Assembly (NCBI RefSeq): GCF_024506395.1
Contig: NZ_JANIBO010000001.1
Location: forward strand, 496,001-560,000
Source: Cetobacterium sp. NK01
GTDB taxonomy: Bacteria > Fusobacteriota > Fusobacteriia > Fusobacteriales > Fusobacteriaceae
Reading direction: 5' to 3'
Length of the DNA stretch: 64,000 nt
Under the pieces are notes generated by a model, which searched no databases, was not told the DNA's origin, and was given only the letters and a program-made list of their open reading frames with translations. Positions 9,229 through 16,979 of the stretch are shown piece by piece (the stretch's first letter is position 1; every line of letters starts with the position of its first letter). The position numbers were made by a program, and so were the translations under genes.

Positions 9229-10172
9229 TAAACAAATAGATCTTTTATACTATTTAATACAACACTCCTAATATTCGGACTGTCTTTTGAAAGCTCACTT
9301 ATCATCTTTTTAACTTTTAAACGTTTAGAATTATCGCTTGTCTCGTAAGGACAATCATTATGAAGAATTGGCAATCCTAATTTTTTAGCATATCTTATAG
9401 TTTCTTTTTCTTCTACGTATGCTAATGGTCTGATAACTTTTAATCCATATTCTTCTGAATAATATGCTGGCTTCATAACTCCCATATTACCTTGATAAAA
9501 AACATTCAATAAAAAAGTTTCAATAATATCATCCTTATGATGTCCTAAAACTAATTTGTTAATATTTTGTTTTTTCATCTCTTTGTATAAAAGTCCTCTT
9601 CTTACTCTTGCACACATAAAGCATGGATTTTTTAACTCTTCATTGGTTAAGATACTTTCTCCTATTGAAGTTTCAATCACCTGTAGTTCAACACCCAATT
9701 TATTACAATATTCTTTTATATCACCATATTTTCCACCTTCTTCAACTGGGTGAATATGTATTGGAAATATTTCAAACTTTATTCTTGATATTTTTTTTAT
9801 CCTAATTAAAGCATTTAAAACTGTTAAACTATCTTTTCCTCCTGAAATTCCAATAGCTATCCTATCTCCATTTTCAATCATATTATAGTCATGCATTGCT
9901 TTTCCAATTGGACTCCACAAAGTCTTTTCAAATCCTTTATCTTGAATATACGATAAAATTTCTTTATCATCCAATTTATTCAAACTAATTTTTAATCCAG
10001 TTTGCTTATAAATTTTGTCGATTAATTTTATTATTTTATTTTCAGCATATGTAATCTCTATTTTTATTTCTTCTTTCGAATTAATAATCATAACTTTATT
10101 TTCTTGAACTTCAAAAATAAAAGCTTGAAAAGAGTAACCGTTTAAATCTTTTATATTATCTAGCTTTAACAT
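9228..10172 (-). CDS. TtcA-like PP-loop ATPase with an N-terminal extension
   Basis: A 314-residue member of the TtcA/TtuA family, which activates a tRNA base as an adenylate and inserts sulfur using a [4Fe-4S] cluster. The PP-loop SGGKDS is at about 110-115; candidate cluster cysteines are C184 and C187 (CFMCARVRRG) and C274; LGHHKDD is near 209-215. The first ~80 residues are an extra beta-rich segment not found in TtcA. An in-frame ATG exists at 10202, but AGGAG lies 6 bases before the ATG at 10172, one base after the upstream stop, so this start is preferred. The target tRNA or other substrate is not certain. Confidence 0.8.
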   Translation of the reverse strand: MLKLDNIKDLNGYSFQAFIFEVQENKVMIINSKEEIKIEITYAENKIIKLIDKIYKQTGLKISLNKLDDKEILSYIQDKGFEKTLWSPIGKAMHDYNMIENGDRIAIGISGGKDSLTVLNALIRIKKISRIKFEIFPIHIHPVEEGGKYGDIKEYCNKLGVELQVIETSIGESILTNEELKNPCFMCARVRRGLLYKEMKKQNINKLVLGHHKDDIIETFLLNVFYQGNMGVMKPAYYSEEYGLKVIRPLAYVEEKETIRYAKKLGLPILHNDCPYETSDNSKRLKVKKMISELSKDSPNIRSVVLNSIKDLFV

Positions 10173-10173
10173 T

Positions 10174-10980
10174 CTACTCTCCTTTTTTATTATTAGATAC
10201 ATAGCCTAATACATAATCTAAATTAATATTTTTCATCGAATTAAATATGCTTTGCTTTATTTGAGGATTTGTTTTTTCTAATGTAGCAAGTAAATTTTTT
10301 ATTTCTTTTCTTTTAGAATCAACTTTCCCAGATTCTATAGGGCAACCACAAGCCATAGCCATAATATCATTTTTTTTAGTGAAATTTATAATATCATTTT
10401 CCTTTATATAAATTAACGGTCTTATCAATTCTAATTTTCCACTTGTAGATTTAACTTTAGGAATCATTGTTTTAGTTGTTCCTGCATAAAACATATTTAT
10501 TAATGTAGTCTCTATTAAATCATCAAAATGATGACCTAAAGCCAATTTATTATATCCTAATTCTTCAACTTTATTATAAAGAACTCCTCTTCTCATTTTA
10601 GCACATAAAAAACAAGGACTTTCAGGAGATGATTCAAATGCAATTTCCCATACATTGGCATCAAATATTTCACAAGGAATTCCTAACTCTTCTAAATTAA
10701 CTTTAAATTGTTCCAAATCCATAGATCCAAAACCTGGATTCATAGAAATAAAAGCTACTTCAAAATTTTTACTTTTATCTCTTTTTAACTCTTGAAATAA
10801 CTTAGATAATAGTAAACTATCTTTTCCTCCTGATACTCCAACAGCTATTTTATCACCATCTTGTATCAAATCAAAATCTTTAACTGCTTTTGTAAATTTT
10901 GACCATATCTTTTTTCTATAAGTTGTTCTTATAGAAAACTCAACCATATCTTTTTTTGTTTCAAAAACTTTTTCTTCCAT
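10174..10980 (-). CDS. TtcA-like PP-loop ATPase
   Basis: A 268-residue protein of normal TtcA length. It has SGGKDS (50-55), CFLCAKMRRG with C123 and C126, LGHHFDD (148-154) and a third cysteine in ACGCP (C211 or C213), the full set of nucleotide and Fe-S ligands known for TtcA. TtcA makes 2-thiocytidine at position 32 of some tRNAs. It is translationally coupled to the second TtcA-like gene, which begins one base after this stop. The two share the same motif order and probably arose by duplication. Confidence 0.82.
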   Translation of the reverse strand: MEEKVFETKKDMVEFSIRTTYRKKIWSKFTKAVKDFDLIQDGDKIAVGVSGGKDSLLLSKLFQELKRDKSKNFEVAFISMNPGFGSMDLEQFKVNLEELGIPCEIFDANVWEIAFESSPESPCFLCAKMRRGVLYNKVEELGYNKLALGHHFDDLIETTLINMFYAGTTKTMIPKVKSTSGKLELIRPLIYIKENDIINFTKKNDIMAMACGCPIESGKVDSKRKEIKNLLATLEKTNPQIKQSIFNSMKNINLDYVLGYVSNNKKGE

Positions 10981-11015
10981 TAATCCTCCAACAATATAGT
11001 ATAGATTTTCACTCC

Positions 11016-11021
11016 ATTATA
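11016..11021 (-). promoter_or_regulatory. Extended -10 promoter of the TtcA-like operon
   Basis: TGATATAAT, an extended -10 form, on the minus strand about 35 bases before the ATG at 10980. No good -35 is seen. Confidence 0.5.
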
Positions 11022-11038
11022 TCATGCTTGCAAAAAAA

Positions 11039-11067
11039 TTAACAATTCTTTTTTTTTGTGTTAAAAT
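11039..11067 (+). promoter_or_regulatory. Promoter of the Cys-rich protein gene
   Basis: TTAACA (11039-11044), 17-base spacer, TAAAAT (11062-11067), followed by ACGAGGTG before the ATG at 11101. Confidence 0.6.
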
Positions 11068-11100
11068 ATCTTATTCGAATAAACGAGGTGATTTAAATTT

Positions 11101-11451
11101 ATGAATAATATAGAAAAAAATGTTTTAGATTTTTTAAAAAGTGGAATGGTTTATAGTGATGGTGCTATAATGAAAAATTTAGGTATTAACGCTAATGAAC
11201 TCGAGGACATATATCAATCTCTTATCAATCAAGGATATTTAGAAACTTATGAAGATTTTTTGAAAAAAAATCCTGACTATGAAAAAGGAGAAGAAGAAAA
11301 TGTTTGTGGGGGATGCTCTTCTGGAGGATGCTCTTCTAAAGGGGGATGTTCTTCTGGAGGATGTTCTGGAGGTTGTAGCTCTAATGATGAAGATATAGAT
11401 TATTCTAAAATTAAAGTTTTAACAGAAAAAGCTTTTACTTTTATATATTAA
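11101..11451 (+). CDS. Winged-helix-like protein with a Gly/Ser/Cys repeat, function unknown
   Basis: A 116-residue protein. Residues 1-58 look like a small helix-turn-helix or winged-helix domain (LGINANELEDIYQSLINQGYLE). Residues 66-95 are a low-complexity region with six cysteines at 69, 72, 77, 83, 88 and 92 spaced by Gly and Ser, then an acidic stretch and a hydrophobic C-terminus. The layout recalls FeoC-type regulators, where a winged helix carries Fe-S or metal cysteines, but the motif differs and I do not claim that identity. It is transcribed divergently from the TtcA-like pair and lies 2 kb from the feo operon. It may sense metal or redox state. Confidence 0.7.
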   Translation: MNNIEKNVLDFLKSGMVYSDGAIMKNLGINANELEDIYQSLINQGYLETYEDFLKKNPDYEKGEEENVCGGCSSGGCSSKGGCSSGGCSGGCSSNDEDIDYSKIKVLTEKAFTFIY

Positions 11452-11457
11452 AAACAA

Positions 11458-11480
11458 AAGGAGAACCAAAAGTTCTCCTT
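11458..11480. terminator. Bidirectional terminator
   Basis: A 9-bp stem (AAGGAGAAC with GTTCTCCTT) and 5-base loop between convergent genes; its right arm overlaps the stop of the minus-strand gene. Confidence 0.75.
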
Positions 11481-11739
11481 AGCTTAACTCTATTTCTATT
11501 CGATATAAAAAATTATGTAACTTATTGTAAAATTTACAATATCCCCATGTAAAAATCAAAAAAAATGTAGAAACTATGACTACCTCACCTGTAACATTTC
11601 TATTTTTTATAGAAAATAACAATCCAAAAATAAATAATACATAGTATAAGCTTGAAAATTTTCTCAAAATTTCATATAAAACTTCTGTAAAAACTCTTAT
11701 TATTGAAACCGTAACTAGTCTATATTTTTTTAATACCAT
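11479..11739 (-). CDS. Small membrane protein, function unknown
   Basis: An 86-residue protein with two predicted membrane segments (about 30-46 and 52-70) and basic ends. I recognise no family. The start follows a purine-rich GGGGGAAG site. It stands alone between two plus-strand genes and is bounded by a terminator, so it is probably its own transcript. Coding status is likely but not certain. Confidence 0.5.
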   Translation of the reverse strand: MVLKKYRLVTVSIIRVFTEVLYEILRKFSSLYYVLFIFGLLFSIKNRNVTGEVVIVSTFFLIFTWGYCKFYNKLHNFLYRIEIELS

Positions 11740-11822
11740 AACTTCCCCCTTTATGATATAAATTTATAATACTGTACTCCTTTATAAGTTTTTTTTCAAA
11801 TTTATTTTATTTATACTAATCA

Positions 11823-11851
11823 TTGACACCACTGCTTTTGAATAATATAAT
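11823..11851 (+). promoter_or_regulatory. Consensus promoter of the C_GCAxxG_C_C gene
   Basis: TTGACA (11823-11828), 17-base spacer, TATAAT (11846-11851): a perfect sigma-70-type match 35 bases upstream of the ATG. Confidence 0.85.
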
Positions 11852-11886
11852 CAAGATATTATCTTAAATTTAAAAGGAGTATTTTT

Positions 11887-12252
11887 ATGAATAAAAAAGT
11901 AAATTATACTAAAGGACAGTTAAACTGTGCTGAATCTATAATCGATTCGTTTAATAAAAACAATAATACTGATATTCCAGTAGCCCTAGGTAGTGGAATG
12001 GGAACTGGAGTTACCGTTGGAAGTCTTTGTGGTGCTATCAACGCTGCTGTTTTAGTTATTGGATACCTCAAAGGTAGAGAAACGTATTTAGAAGAGAATC
12101 AAGCTCGTGCTCTTGCTAATCAACTTTTAAAGGAGATTAAAAACAAATATAATTCTGAATTATGCATTGATTTAAAAAAGTCAAATATTAGTTGTAATGA
12201 AATTGTTGAATTTACTTATGATAAACTAGAAGAGATTTTAAGTAAAAATTAA
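11887..12252 (+). CDS. C_GCAxxG_C_C family redox-type protein
   Basis: A 121-residue protein of the family named for its cysteine pattern. The cysteines are seen at LNCAES (about 18), SLCGA (about 48), ELCID (about 98) and ISCNE (about 107), around a Gly-rich helix (GSGMGTGVTVGS). Such proteins occur in anaerobes and are thought to bind a metal cluster or act as redox-active carriers; no defined reaction is established to my knowledge. Strong promoter, AAGGAG site and strong terminator suggest a well-expressed single gene. Confidence 0.8.
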   Translation: MNKKVNYTKGQLNCAESIIDSFNKNNNTDIPVALGSGMGTGVTVGSLCGAINAAVLVIGYLKGRETYLEENQARALANQLLKEIKNKYNSELCIDLKKSNISCNEIVEFTYDKLEEILSKN

Positions 12253-12279
12253 GGAGTAGAAATTCTACTCCTTTTTTTA
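12251..12279. terminator. Terminator after the C_GCAxxG_C_C gene
   Basis: A 10-bp stem (AAGGAGTAGA with TCTACTCCTT) followed by seven T on the plus strand. The next minus-strand gene ends beside it, so it may serve both. Confidence 0.85.
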
Positions 12280-12633
12280 TTAGTTAGCCACTTTTTCTTT
12301 TAAAGCATCTACACCTTCATCTATTTTTTCTTTTGCTTTATCACCAGCTTTATCCAATTCTGCTCCTATTTTATCTGTAGCACTCTCCACTGTCTCTACT
12401 GCTGACTTTGTTGCATTTTCAGCATTCTCTGTCACTGCTTCTTGAACAGCATTCTCTGTTGATGGTTTCTCTGTCATCTTTTGAGCATTTTCATCAGTAG
12501 CTACCTTATCCCCAGGAACAGCTGTTGATTCTGCTGCTGCCGGTGCTGCCGGTTTTGCTTCTTCTTTTTCTCCTGAACAAGCTAATATAAATACACTTAA
12601 TGCTAATAATGAGATCAATTTTATTTTTTTCAT
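12280..12633 (-). CDS. Small Ala/Glu-rich lipoprotein, function unknown
   Basis: A 117-residue lipoprotein: a signal peptide with lipobox LAC-S at about 17-20, an Ala/Pro/Glu-rich linker and a C-terminal helical region with heptad-like spacing (about 75-116). It is very low in aromatic residues. It is 25 bases after the photolyase gene and could be cotranscribed. It could be an envelope spacer or stress lipoprotein; I do not recognise a family. Confidence 0.75.
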   Translation of the reverse strand: MKKIKLISLLALSVFILACSGEKEEAKPAAPAAAESTAVPGDKVATDENAQKMTEKPSTENAVQEAVTENAENATKSAVETVESATDKIGAELDKAGDKAKEKIDEGVDALKEKVAN

Positions 12634-12658
12634 TTTAACTCCTCCTAATTTTAAAGTG

Positions 12659-14035
12659 TTATATACTATTGTTTTTAAAAGATACTGCTTTTCCTTTTTT
12701 ATTTAAATATTTTTCTATATATTTTAGCATTTTAAATTTTCTTTCTAAACCATTACTATTCATATATCTAACTTTTCCAAAAATCTCTCTTTCTTTCCAT
12801 GGACGATCGTGTTTTCCAAAACACCAAGCAATTCCAGCATAAGAGTTAGGATCCCTTCCATCATATAAATATTTATTATTCAATCTTAATGCAACTTCAT
12901 ATGCTATCTTAGGATCCTCGTTCCACTCTAATATTTTTTTACACCAATACATTCTCATATAACTTTCCATATAACCCGTTAATACCAATTGATTTTGGCA
13001 AGAATTCCAATATATATCATGTGTTCTTCCACTTTCTAACTCCTCTTCAGTATATAAGTATTCTCTTTTATCAACTAAATGCTTCTTTAAAGTTTCATAT
13101 GCCCAATTGTAAGTTATATTTCCCCAAATATCGTAATCTTTATTGTAATATACAAAATTTATTGCTAATTCTCTCCTTATGATAACCTCTTCTAAAAAAC
13201 TCTTTTTCTCCTCTATAAGCCCTTCACTTTTTTCTATTTCGTGTACTATCTGTAAAGGTGATATCTGTCCGAAATGTAAATATGGAGACAACCTTGAACC
13301 TACTTCATTATCTGGCCCTTTAAACAAATAAAATTTTAAGTTATTTGTAATAAAATAGTTTAGTTTTTTTAAAGCCTCTTTTTCTCCACCAATAAATCTT
13401 CCATCTAATTCTAGTTTTATTTTTGGAATGTATTTTTCTGAACAGTCTAAAATTTCCAACTTATTTTCTAGATATTTTAATGGTTTGTACTCTTCATATA
13501 AAAATTTTTCTAAGGAATTATTCCAAATTTTATTATACTTATCTCTTAATGTTTTGGCGCTATACTCTTCTTTTGAGCTAATTTTCTCTACTGGCACTAA
13601 AACATTATTTTCTACTTCTATTACTGTAGTTTTTACATAAAATAATATTTTTTCCTTAATATCTCTTTGAAATTTTAAGTAACTTTTATCCCATATAAGA
13701 AACCTAGCGTCTCGAGATACATTACATATATTTTTAAAAATATCTCCCTCTAAAAGAATAAACTTTATTCCTTGATTTTGAAGTTCATCTCTTACATCTT
13801 TCAACCCTTGTAACATAAATTTATAGTGTCTTTTTGAAGCTTCTGGATAATTATTCAAATAGTTAAAAATGACATAAATTGGCAACTTATGCTGTTTTGA
13901 TAATTCTATAGCTTTATTTAGAGAAAAATTATATTTTACTCTCTGGCATTCCTGCATCCAGTATATAATATAGTTTCCTTTTTCATTTTCATCTTTTTTC
14001 AAATACTTTATTCTTTCATTTTTAAAAAGCTCCAT
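12659..14035 (-). CDS. phr: Class II deoxyribodipyrimidine photolyase
   Basis: A 458-residue flavoprotein that repairs UV-induced cyclobutane pyrimidine dimers with blue light. Class II features are clear: the N-terminal YWMQECQRVKYNFSL block (about 25-40), RRELAINF (about 287), and the C-terminal FAD-binding signature DGRDPNSYAGIAWCFG (about 395-410) followed by HDRPWKERE and FGKVRYMN. Length fits the class. A light-dependent repair enzyme suggests the organism sees daylight, for instance in water or an aquatic host. It lies 18 bases after the thioesterase gene. Confidence 0.95.
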   Translation of the reverse strand: MELFKNERIKYLKKDENEKGNYIIYWMQECQRVKYNFSLNKAIELSKQHKLPIYVIFNYLNNYPEASKRHYKFMLQGLKDVRDELQNQGIKFILLEGDIFKNICNVSRDARFLIWDKSYLKFQRDIKEKILFYVKTTVIEVENNVLVPVEKISSKEEYSAKTLRDKYNKIWNNSLEKFLYEEYKPLKYLENKLEILDCSEKYIPKIKLELDGRFIGGEKEALKKLNYFITNNLKFYLFKGPDNEVGSRLSPYLHFGQISPLQIVHEIEKSEGLIEEKKSFLEEVIIRRELAINFVYYNKDYDIWGNITYNWAYETLKKHLVDKREYLYTEEELESGRTHDIYWNSCQNQLVLTGYMESYMRMYWCKKILEWNEDPKIAYEVALRLNNKYLYDGRDPNSYAGIAWCFGKHDRPWKEREIFGKVRYMNSNGLERKFKMLKYIEKYLNKKGKAVSFKNNSI

Positions 14036-14053
14036 AAAAACACCTCACTTAAA

Positions 14054-14452
14054 TTATTTAAAAATATTTTCTAAGTTTTTTAAAAATTTTTCTGGAAATT
14101 TACTAACTTTTTTATTTTTATAATCAAAAGATACTATAGTTGTGCTTCCTTCTAAAACAATTTTTCCACATTTTTTTTCTACGCTGTATATAAAATTTAT
14201 TGTTGCTTTTTTCATCTCTAATTTTTTTATTATTATTCTTAAGGAATCTCCTAAATATACTTCACCTTTATAATAAACATGTGCATCTTTTTGAATAGTT
14301 CCAATACCATCTCCAATATTTATTTCCTCTAAACCTAACTTTTTAAAAAGATCTATTCGAGCTTGTTGAAATAGTAATAATGCTCTTTCATTTCCCATAT
14401 GTCCACCATAATTTATATCAGAAATTGTTACTTTATAATCTATTGAAAACAT
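14054..14452 (-). CDS. Hotdog-fold acyl-CoA thioesterase (4HBT-like)
   Basis: A 132-residue hotdog protein. The N-terminal block TISDINYGGHMGNERAL (about 9-25) matches the 4-hydroxybenzoyl-CoA thioesterase-like family, including the Asp and the HMGN turn near the usual active site. The exact acyl substrate cannot be read from sequence. It is the first gene of a possible thioesterase-phr-lipoprotein transcript, with GGAG before its ATG. Confidence 0.8.
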   Translation of the reverse strand: MFSIDYKVTISDINYGGHMGNERALLLFQQARIDLFKKLGLEEINIGDGIGTIQKDAHVYYKGEVYLGDSLRIIIKKLEMKKATINFIYSVEKKCGKIVLEGSTTIVSFDYKNKKVSKFPEKFLKNLENIFK

Positions 14453-14499
14453 ATTATTCCTCTCCTTTTTATTTTTATTATAACAATTTTTTCTCTCAT

Positions 14500-14529
14500 T
14501 TGTTAATTTTCTTTTTTCTATGATATAAT
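14500..14529 (+). promoter_or_regulatory. Promoter of the LytS/LytR operon
   Basis: Extended -10 TGATATAAT (TATAAT at 14524-14529) with a weak TTGTTA about 18 bases upstream, 27 bases before the start codon. Confidence 0.6.
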
Positions 14530-14555
14530 TAATATCATAATTTTGAGGTGTATTA

Positions 14556-16217
14556 ATGTTCGAATTAGCTAGTAAATTATTTAGTACTTTAGGATATATA
14601 ATTGCAATTGCTTTCTTTTTTTCTAGATTTAAAAGTGCTCGAAGTATTTTTAGTCGAGAAAAATATACTAAAAAAGATACCCTTTTGCTATCTATCGTTT
14701 TTTCTAGTTTAGCAATTTTAGGTACATATATTGGAGTTGATTACAAAGGAGCTATTGCTAATACTAGAAATATTGGAGTTGTTGTAGGTGGATTACTTGC
14801 TGGTCCTGAGGTTGCTATTATTTCTGGTATTATCGCTGGAATTCATCGTGCTTCTATTAGCGTTAGTCGTTTAACTGCTATCCCTTGCGCTATTGCCACT
14901 ATTTTAGGTGGGTTTATAACTAGCTTCCTTTATAAAAAAGCAAATTCTAATAATAGATCTCTTTTAGGATTTTTTGCAGGTGTTTTAGTTGAAAATTTAA
15001 GTATGTTTTTCATTATAATTTTTGCTGAAGATAAAATACTTGCTATGGATATAGTTAAAAATTTATATCTTCCCATGATCTTTATAAATGGAATCGGGGT
15101 TGCTGTGATTATAATAATAACAGAAGAAATCTTAGAACAAAAAGAAAGAGAAGCTGGAACACAAGCTAAATTAGCTCTTGAAATTGCTAATAAAACTCTT
15201 CCTTTTTTTAAAAAAGGAGAATCTTTAGATAATATTTGTAAAATCCTTCTAGATTCTTTAAAAGCTGAAATTGTTGTTATAACTGATAAAGAAGTTATAA
15301 TTGCTAATGCTTCTAAAAATAGTAACTTTTGTGTTAAATATCAAGAAATTCAAAGTGATGCTACTAAAAAAGTTCTAAATTCAGGTGAAATATTAGTCTT
15401 TGATAGAAATAGTTCTCTCAATGATTTTTCCTATTCCGAGGATGGAATAAAATCCTGTATAATAGCGCCTTTATTCCAAGATGAAAAAGTATCTGGAACT
15501 TTAAAAATTTATTTTAAAAATGAAGAAAATATTACAGCACGAAAAAAATATTTAGCCATTGGTTTATCACAGTTAATCTCAACCCAACTAGAAATAAGTA
15601 AAATCGAGAATTTAAAAGCTATGGCTAGAGATGCTGAGTTAAAAGCTCTTCAAAATCAAATAAACCCTCATTTTTTGTTTAATGCTTTAAATACTACTGC
15701 ATCATTTGTAAGGTTTAATCCCACTAGAGCAAGAGAAATTATTATTGATCTCTCAACATATTTAAGATATAATCTTGAAAATTCAGTCAAATTAGTTCCT
15801 TTAAAAAAAGAATTAGAGCAAGTTAAAGCTTATATTAATATTGAAAAAGCTAGATTTCATAGTAGATTTGAAGTTTTCTATGATTTTGATGAAAATTTAG
15901 ATAACATTCATATTCCCAGTCTTACAATTCAACCTCTTGTTGAAAATAGTATCAAGCATGGAATTTTAAAACAAAGAGAAAGTGGAATAGTTAGAATAAC
16001 AATAAAAAAAGTTTATTCAAAATGTTTAGTTTCAATTGAAGATAATGGTGTTGGAATAGATCAAAATATCATTAATAATCTCAATGAAAAAATTGAAAAA
16101 AATATAGGTTTAAAAAATGTACACAATCGCTTAAAACTTATATACGGTAAAGGTTTATCCGTTGAAAGACTTGAAAAAGGAACTAAAATATCATTTTATA
16201 TTAATCAGGAGGAGTAA
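14556..16217 (+). CDS. LytS-family sensor histidine kinase
   Basis: A 553-residue sensor kinase. Five to six membrane helices of the 5TM-5TMR_LYT type occupy about 1-190, including the conserved NxR...GG segment near 72-85; a GAF domain covers about 215-350; the phospho-acceptor block NPHFLFNALN carries His372; an HATPase domain ends the protein with NSIKHG and DNGVG. LytS/BtsS-type kinases often sense pyruvate or related carbon signals. The stop directly abuts the response-regulator start, and the pair converges on a cstA transporter gene, a usual target of such pairs. Confidence 0.93.
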   Translation: MFELASKLFSTLGYIIAIAFFFSRFKSARSIFSREKYTKKDTLLLSIVFSSLAILGTYIGVDYKGAIANTRNIGVVVGGLLAGPEVAIISGIIAGIHRASISVSRLTAIPCAIATILGGFITSFLYKKANSNNRSLLGFFAGVLVENLSMFFIIIFAEDKILAMDIVKNLYLPMIFINGIGVAVIIIITEEILEQKEREAGTQAKLALEIANKTLPFFKKGESLDNICKILLDSLKAEIVVITDKEVIIANASKNSNFCVKYQEIQSDATKKVLNSGEILVFDRNSSLNDFSYSEDGIKSCIIAPLFQDEKVSGTLKIYFKNEENITARKKYLAIGLSQLISTQLEISKIENLKAMARDAELKALQNQINPHFLFNALNTTASFVRFNPTRAREIIIDLSTYLRYNLENSVKLVPLKKELEQVKAYINIEKARFHSRFEVFYDFDENLDNIHIPSLTIQPLVENSIKHGILKQRESGIVRITIKKVYSKCLVSIEDNGVGIDQNIINNLNEKIEKNIGLKNVHNRLKLIYGKGLSVERLEKGTKISFYINQEE

Positions 16218-16949
16218 ATGCTTAATTGTATAATTATTGAAGATGAGTTTCCTGCAAGAGAAGAATTAAAGTATTTCATCAACAACAATAATAATTTTCA
16301 GATCAATAAGGAGTTTGAAAATCCCATAGATGCTTTGAAATATATTGAAGGAAATAATATAGATGTAGTTTTTCTAGATATTAATATGCCTGAATTAGAT
16401 GGCATGAGCTTAGGAAAAATTATTCATCGATTTAATAAAAATATAAAACTTGTTTTTATTACAGCATACAAAGATTTTGCAATAGATGCTTTTGAAATAA
16501 AAGCATTTGATTATATACTAAAACCTTATTCTGAAGAAAGAATTATAAGAGTACTTAACAATTTAGTTGAAGATTTAATAAAAAATGAACAAGAAAATAT
16601 TACTAAAGACTTTAATGTAAAAAAAATAACTGTTAACTTGAACTCTAAAATGGTTGTTCTATCAATTAAAGATATTTTATATATTGAAGCTGATGAAAAA
16701 GAAACTCATATTTTTACAGATGATAATATGTATTCATCAAAATTGAAAATTTCTCAACTTGAAAACATTTTATGTGATAATTCATTTTTTAGATGTCATC
16801 GTTCATACATTGTAAATATCGATAAAATTATAGAGGTAGAACCTTGGTTTAATGGAACATATATTTTAAAAGTTTCAAATTGTAATTTTAAAATTCCAGT
16901 AAGCAGAAATAAAGTTAAAGATCTTAAAGAAATTCTAACTATAAAATAA
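16218..16949 (+). CDS. LytTR-family response regulator
   Basis: A 243-residue regulator with a receiver domain (about 1-120; phospho-acceptor Asp54 in FLDINMP; conserved Lys in LKPY) and a C-terminal LytTR DNA-binding domain (about 138-240) that contains YIEADEKETHIFT and FFRCHRSYIVN. It begins on the base after the kinase stop and GGAGGAG lies inside the kinase end, so translation is coupled. LytTR domains bind direct repeats about 20-21 bases apart; such a pair is seen upstream of the neighbouring cstA. Confidence 0.94.
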   Translation: MLNCIIIEDEFPAREELKYFINNNNNFQINKEFENPIDALKYIEGNNIDVVFLDINMPELDGMSLGKIIHRFNKNIKLVFITAYKDFAIDAFEIKAFDYILKPYSEERIIRVLNNLVEDLIKNEQENITKDFNVKKITVNLNSKMVVLSIKDILYIEADEKETHIFTDDNMYSSKLKISQLENILCDNSFFRCHRSYIVNIDKIIEVEPWFNGTYILKVSNCNFKIPVSRNKVKDLKEILTIK

Positions 16950-16978
16950 AAGAAGCCTCCTTTATTGAGGCTTCTTTT
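16948..16978. terminator. Bidirectional terminator between lytR and cstA
   Basis: A 12-bp stem (AAAAGAAGCCTC with GAGGCTTCTTTT) and 7-base loop between convergent genes. Confidence 0.9.
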
Positions 16979-16979
16979 A

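Noticed and set aside
11101..11451. Calling the Cys-rich protein FeoC
   Set aside because: It is not in the feo operon, is longer than FeoC, and its cysteine spacing differs.
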